Source of the DNA: Schistosoma haematobium
Lineage: Eukaryota; Platyhelminthes; Trematoda; Strigeidida; Schistosomatidae
Length of the DNA stretch: 64,000 nucleotides
Direction of reading: 5' to 3'
NCBI RefSeq assembly: GCF_000699445.3
Contig: NC_067196.1
Span: forward strand, 2,728,001 to 2,792,000
The position numbers and the translations under genes are program-made. Under the pieces are notes generated by a model. It ran no database searches, was not told the DNA's origin, and saw only the letters and a program-made list of their open reading frames with translations. Of this stretch, positions 62,131 through 64,000 are shown piece by piece; within the stretch, counting starts at the first letter, position 1, and the number at the start of each line of letters is the position of its first letter.

Positions 62131-62179
62131 CAGGCCATAAATGGATCGGAGTGCTAAGGAAGCATTGCAGAGCATCAAA

Positions 62180-62430
62180 TGTTGGTCGGTGGCGCCATTT
62201 TTTGAATACGTTGGAGTTAGACATCAACACTGTTGAATGGCGAGTCAGTGGGCTAGAGATTAAGTGATCGTCCACGGATTCTAAAGTCCTGAGTTTGAGC
62301 GCGGCGTGCTGAATCGTGGATGAACACTACTGAGGAGTCTCGTACTATGACGAATCGTCCATCCCGTGCTTCCATGTTTTTCATGGTGGTCTGGATTTAT
62401 TAGACTAATGAATTTAACTTAATGAAGGTG
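62180..62430 (+). repeat. Second SINE family, near full length
   Basis: GGTGGCGCCATTTTTTG, GGAGTTAGACATCAACACTG, the A-box region GGGCTAGAGATTAAGTG, a decayed B box, CTACTGAGGAGTCTCGTACT, ATGACGAATCGTCC and CATGGTGGTCTGG. The ribozyme-like core CTGAGGA is intact, followed by GAAT. Confidence 0.6.
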
Positions 62431-63570
62431 ATGCTACGTAACGAACTGAAATCACTCCACTTGTTTTGCGATAAAATGTTCCACGAAATCGCTATTAATT
62501 GGAAGCACTTGAGTTCGAAATCAGTCGATCAGATTCCCGTATTTTTGTTCATAGTATGAGTATGTAGAACTATGGTCTACTATGATATTAGTACTGCTCT
62601 AATAATAGACCTAATCCTAAAATTGTAGATTCGTCATGATATAACTGCCTAATCTCGAAGATCTTACGTGGAAGTCACACTATTGACTAAACCAACTCAC
62701 TGTATCGCATCAGTTAGCAATACATGATGTAGAACAAGGTTAGGCCAGAGAAGGAACGATATATTAAATATGAATGGAAGATATAAGGTAATATTCAGCA
62801 GGGACCACAACTGCATAGCCGAGCCATTGGATATGATCAACTTCAATTATTCCAATACATTCCTCCCGCCTTTTCCATTGTTATGTACTTCTCCGCGTTA
62901 AATATAGAATATCTATTTTCCCAGTTGTCTCGTGTTCAGCTTTGAGGATTGTGTGGTCATGGTCCAATGCCACTACAAGTATTCTACAAAATCAGTGAAT
63001 GATGTTTTTAAAGACAATTGTAATTAATCAAAGCCGATCATTTTGCTTTGAATGGACACTTCAGTGAAATATCCCTGTGTGGTTGTTTTGATGATTGGAG
63101 TTAACGTTTGAAGATGAAAACAAGATTACTGAGAACTCCTTGACTTTAAATTTGGAGAGTAGTTTGTCGTAAAGACTGATAACAGCTGGAAGTTAGATCA
63201 ATGCAATACAGTATAAGAGTGACATATTCTGATAGTACATTTCTCGAGAATAATGTGACTCAAAATCTCAGAACCACAAATAGTTTAAACGTGGTAACTC
63301 ATGAGATCATTTGTGGTCAACATATTCCGAGTATCATAAGCTGATCCATATAAAACAATCAACAGAACAAGCAGACGGTTTTATAAATCGAGACTTCCTT
63401 CAAAATTATAAAGTTCGAATGACTTCAACACGAGGAAGACATTATTATCTAGTAGGACAAACAACGACACACAATTTATATTGGTTTGAGTTAACTGAGC
63501 TTCTATGTTTACATTTCGTGAGAACATTTTGTTTGATCATTCAATGTATACAAAATTCAAGCTAACGGAG
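62430..63570. repeat. Diverged piece of the duplicated unit
   Basis: 62450-62560 and 63000-63560 align with about 8400-8560 and 8560-9070 of copy 1 (CTCACTCCTTGACTTTAAAT-type blocks, TTTGTGGTCAACATATTC, TATAAAACAATCAACAGAAC). About 430 bases at 62570-63000 are not shared. The CR1 relic that follows in copies 1 and 2 is absent here. Confidence 0.55.
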
Positions 63571-64000
63571 TAGAACGTTGACTTCAAAATTTCTCTTAAC
63601 CGTTCATCGTAATGAACAATGAAATGACTATTACTTCAGGAGTATTTAGGGCAACCGACCAACCAATCATCCGCCTCCAAGTATATGAGATTAAGCTGAT
63701 CGTCAAACTGTCAGTGTGGATTTTGAGACCATATAATTTGTTGTAACTCGATGAGCTCAAGATTTGGTCAGCTAGTTGTTAATGGCTGCTACCAGTTAGA
63801 ACACAGTGAATTATCGACCAGACTTATAACATATAAAACTCGTAGGAGCAGTCTAGAATTCTCATCGGTACTTTCTACTACCTAGTCCTGACTATTGGGT
63901 CCAGAACAAAACTCTCGGCCTCTGCAATGTGAATCATGTATTTCAAACATGCTGGGTTTATATATAAATCAAGCAAGCAAGACCGCAGCAACAAATACAA
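63570..64000. other. Window end, nothing recognised
   Basis: No coding frame or repeat identified. It begins where the alignment to copies 1 and 2 stops, at the point where those copies enter the CR1 region. Confidence 0.4.

Noticed and set aside
1..64000. rRNA genes, true tRNA genes, CRISPR arrays, bacterial operons or riboswitches
   Set aside because: None seen; composition, introns and repeats are those of a eukaryotic nuclear genome.

Overview
The window looks like AT-rich repetitive nuclear DNA from a blood fluke (Schistosoma or a close relative). I infer this from the repeats: SR2/RTE-type and SR1/CR1-type non-LTR relics, a Penelope-like element, solo LTRs, and two tRNA-derived SINE families, one matching the schistosome Sm-alpha family with its hammerhead ribozyme. 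There is no bacterial gene organisation. Most long reading frames are transposon debris or intron.

The main content is a small family of intron-rich genes for secreted T2 ribonucleases, all on the minus strand. They are of the type that includes the schistosome egg protein omega-1. They have eight exons and lie in a tandem duplication of about 16 kb (copy 1 about 1-15800, copy 2 about 15800-30880 or further). A more diverged third copy lies at about 46-54.7 kb. Copy 2 (17136-21353) reads as an intact 238-residue enzyme with both catalytic blocks. Copy 1 (969-4960) keeps all eight exons and the catalytic residues but has a stop codon in exon 1. Copy 3 (49866-52527) is a wreck that has lost exons 6-8 and key active-site residues. 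I found these genes by splice-site reading; no single ORF shows them.

In copy 2 a second exon, with a signal peptide, lies head to head with the RNase (21879-22120, plus strand). Between the two sits a Sm-alpha hammerhead remnant with a single core mutation. A further possible gene or pseudogene with three exon-like blocks lies at 58.1-60.7 kb.

Layout. 1-5.0 kb: RNase copy 1. 5.0-9.1 kb: divergent region, D module, SINE, private solo LTR. 9.1-11.2 kb: CR1 relic. 11.2-15.8 kb: gypsy integrase relic, Sm-alpha SINE, AT-rich spacer. 15.8-30.9 kb: the same in copy 2, with a different private solo LTR. 30.9-32.7 kb: a minus-strand RTE deletion derivative, then another diverged partial unit. 32.75-35.9 kb: near full-length RTE relic. 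35.9-43 kb: mostly unidentified, with a segment that has an inverted paralogue at 53.2-54.0 kb. 43.0-44.6 kb: Penelope-like relic. 46.9-47.65 kb: RTE fragment with an inverted 5' piece. 48.1-54.75 kb: copy 3. 56.9-58.1 kb: RTE fragment. 58.1-60.7 kb: gene candidate with a gag zinc-knuckle relic on the opposite strand. 61.4-63.6 kb: SINE copies and a diverged piece of the duplicated unit.

Identity between the two 16 kb copies is mosaic: long stretches are almost identical, while the RNase gene itself is clearly diverged. The flanks therefore seem to have been homogenised while the gene was not, and exons 2 and 3 around the first catalytic block differ more than the adjoining intron.
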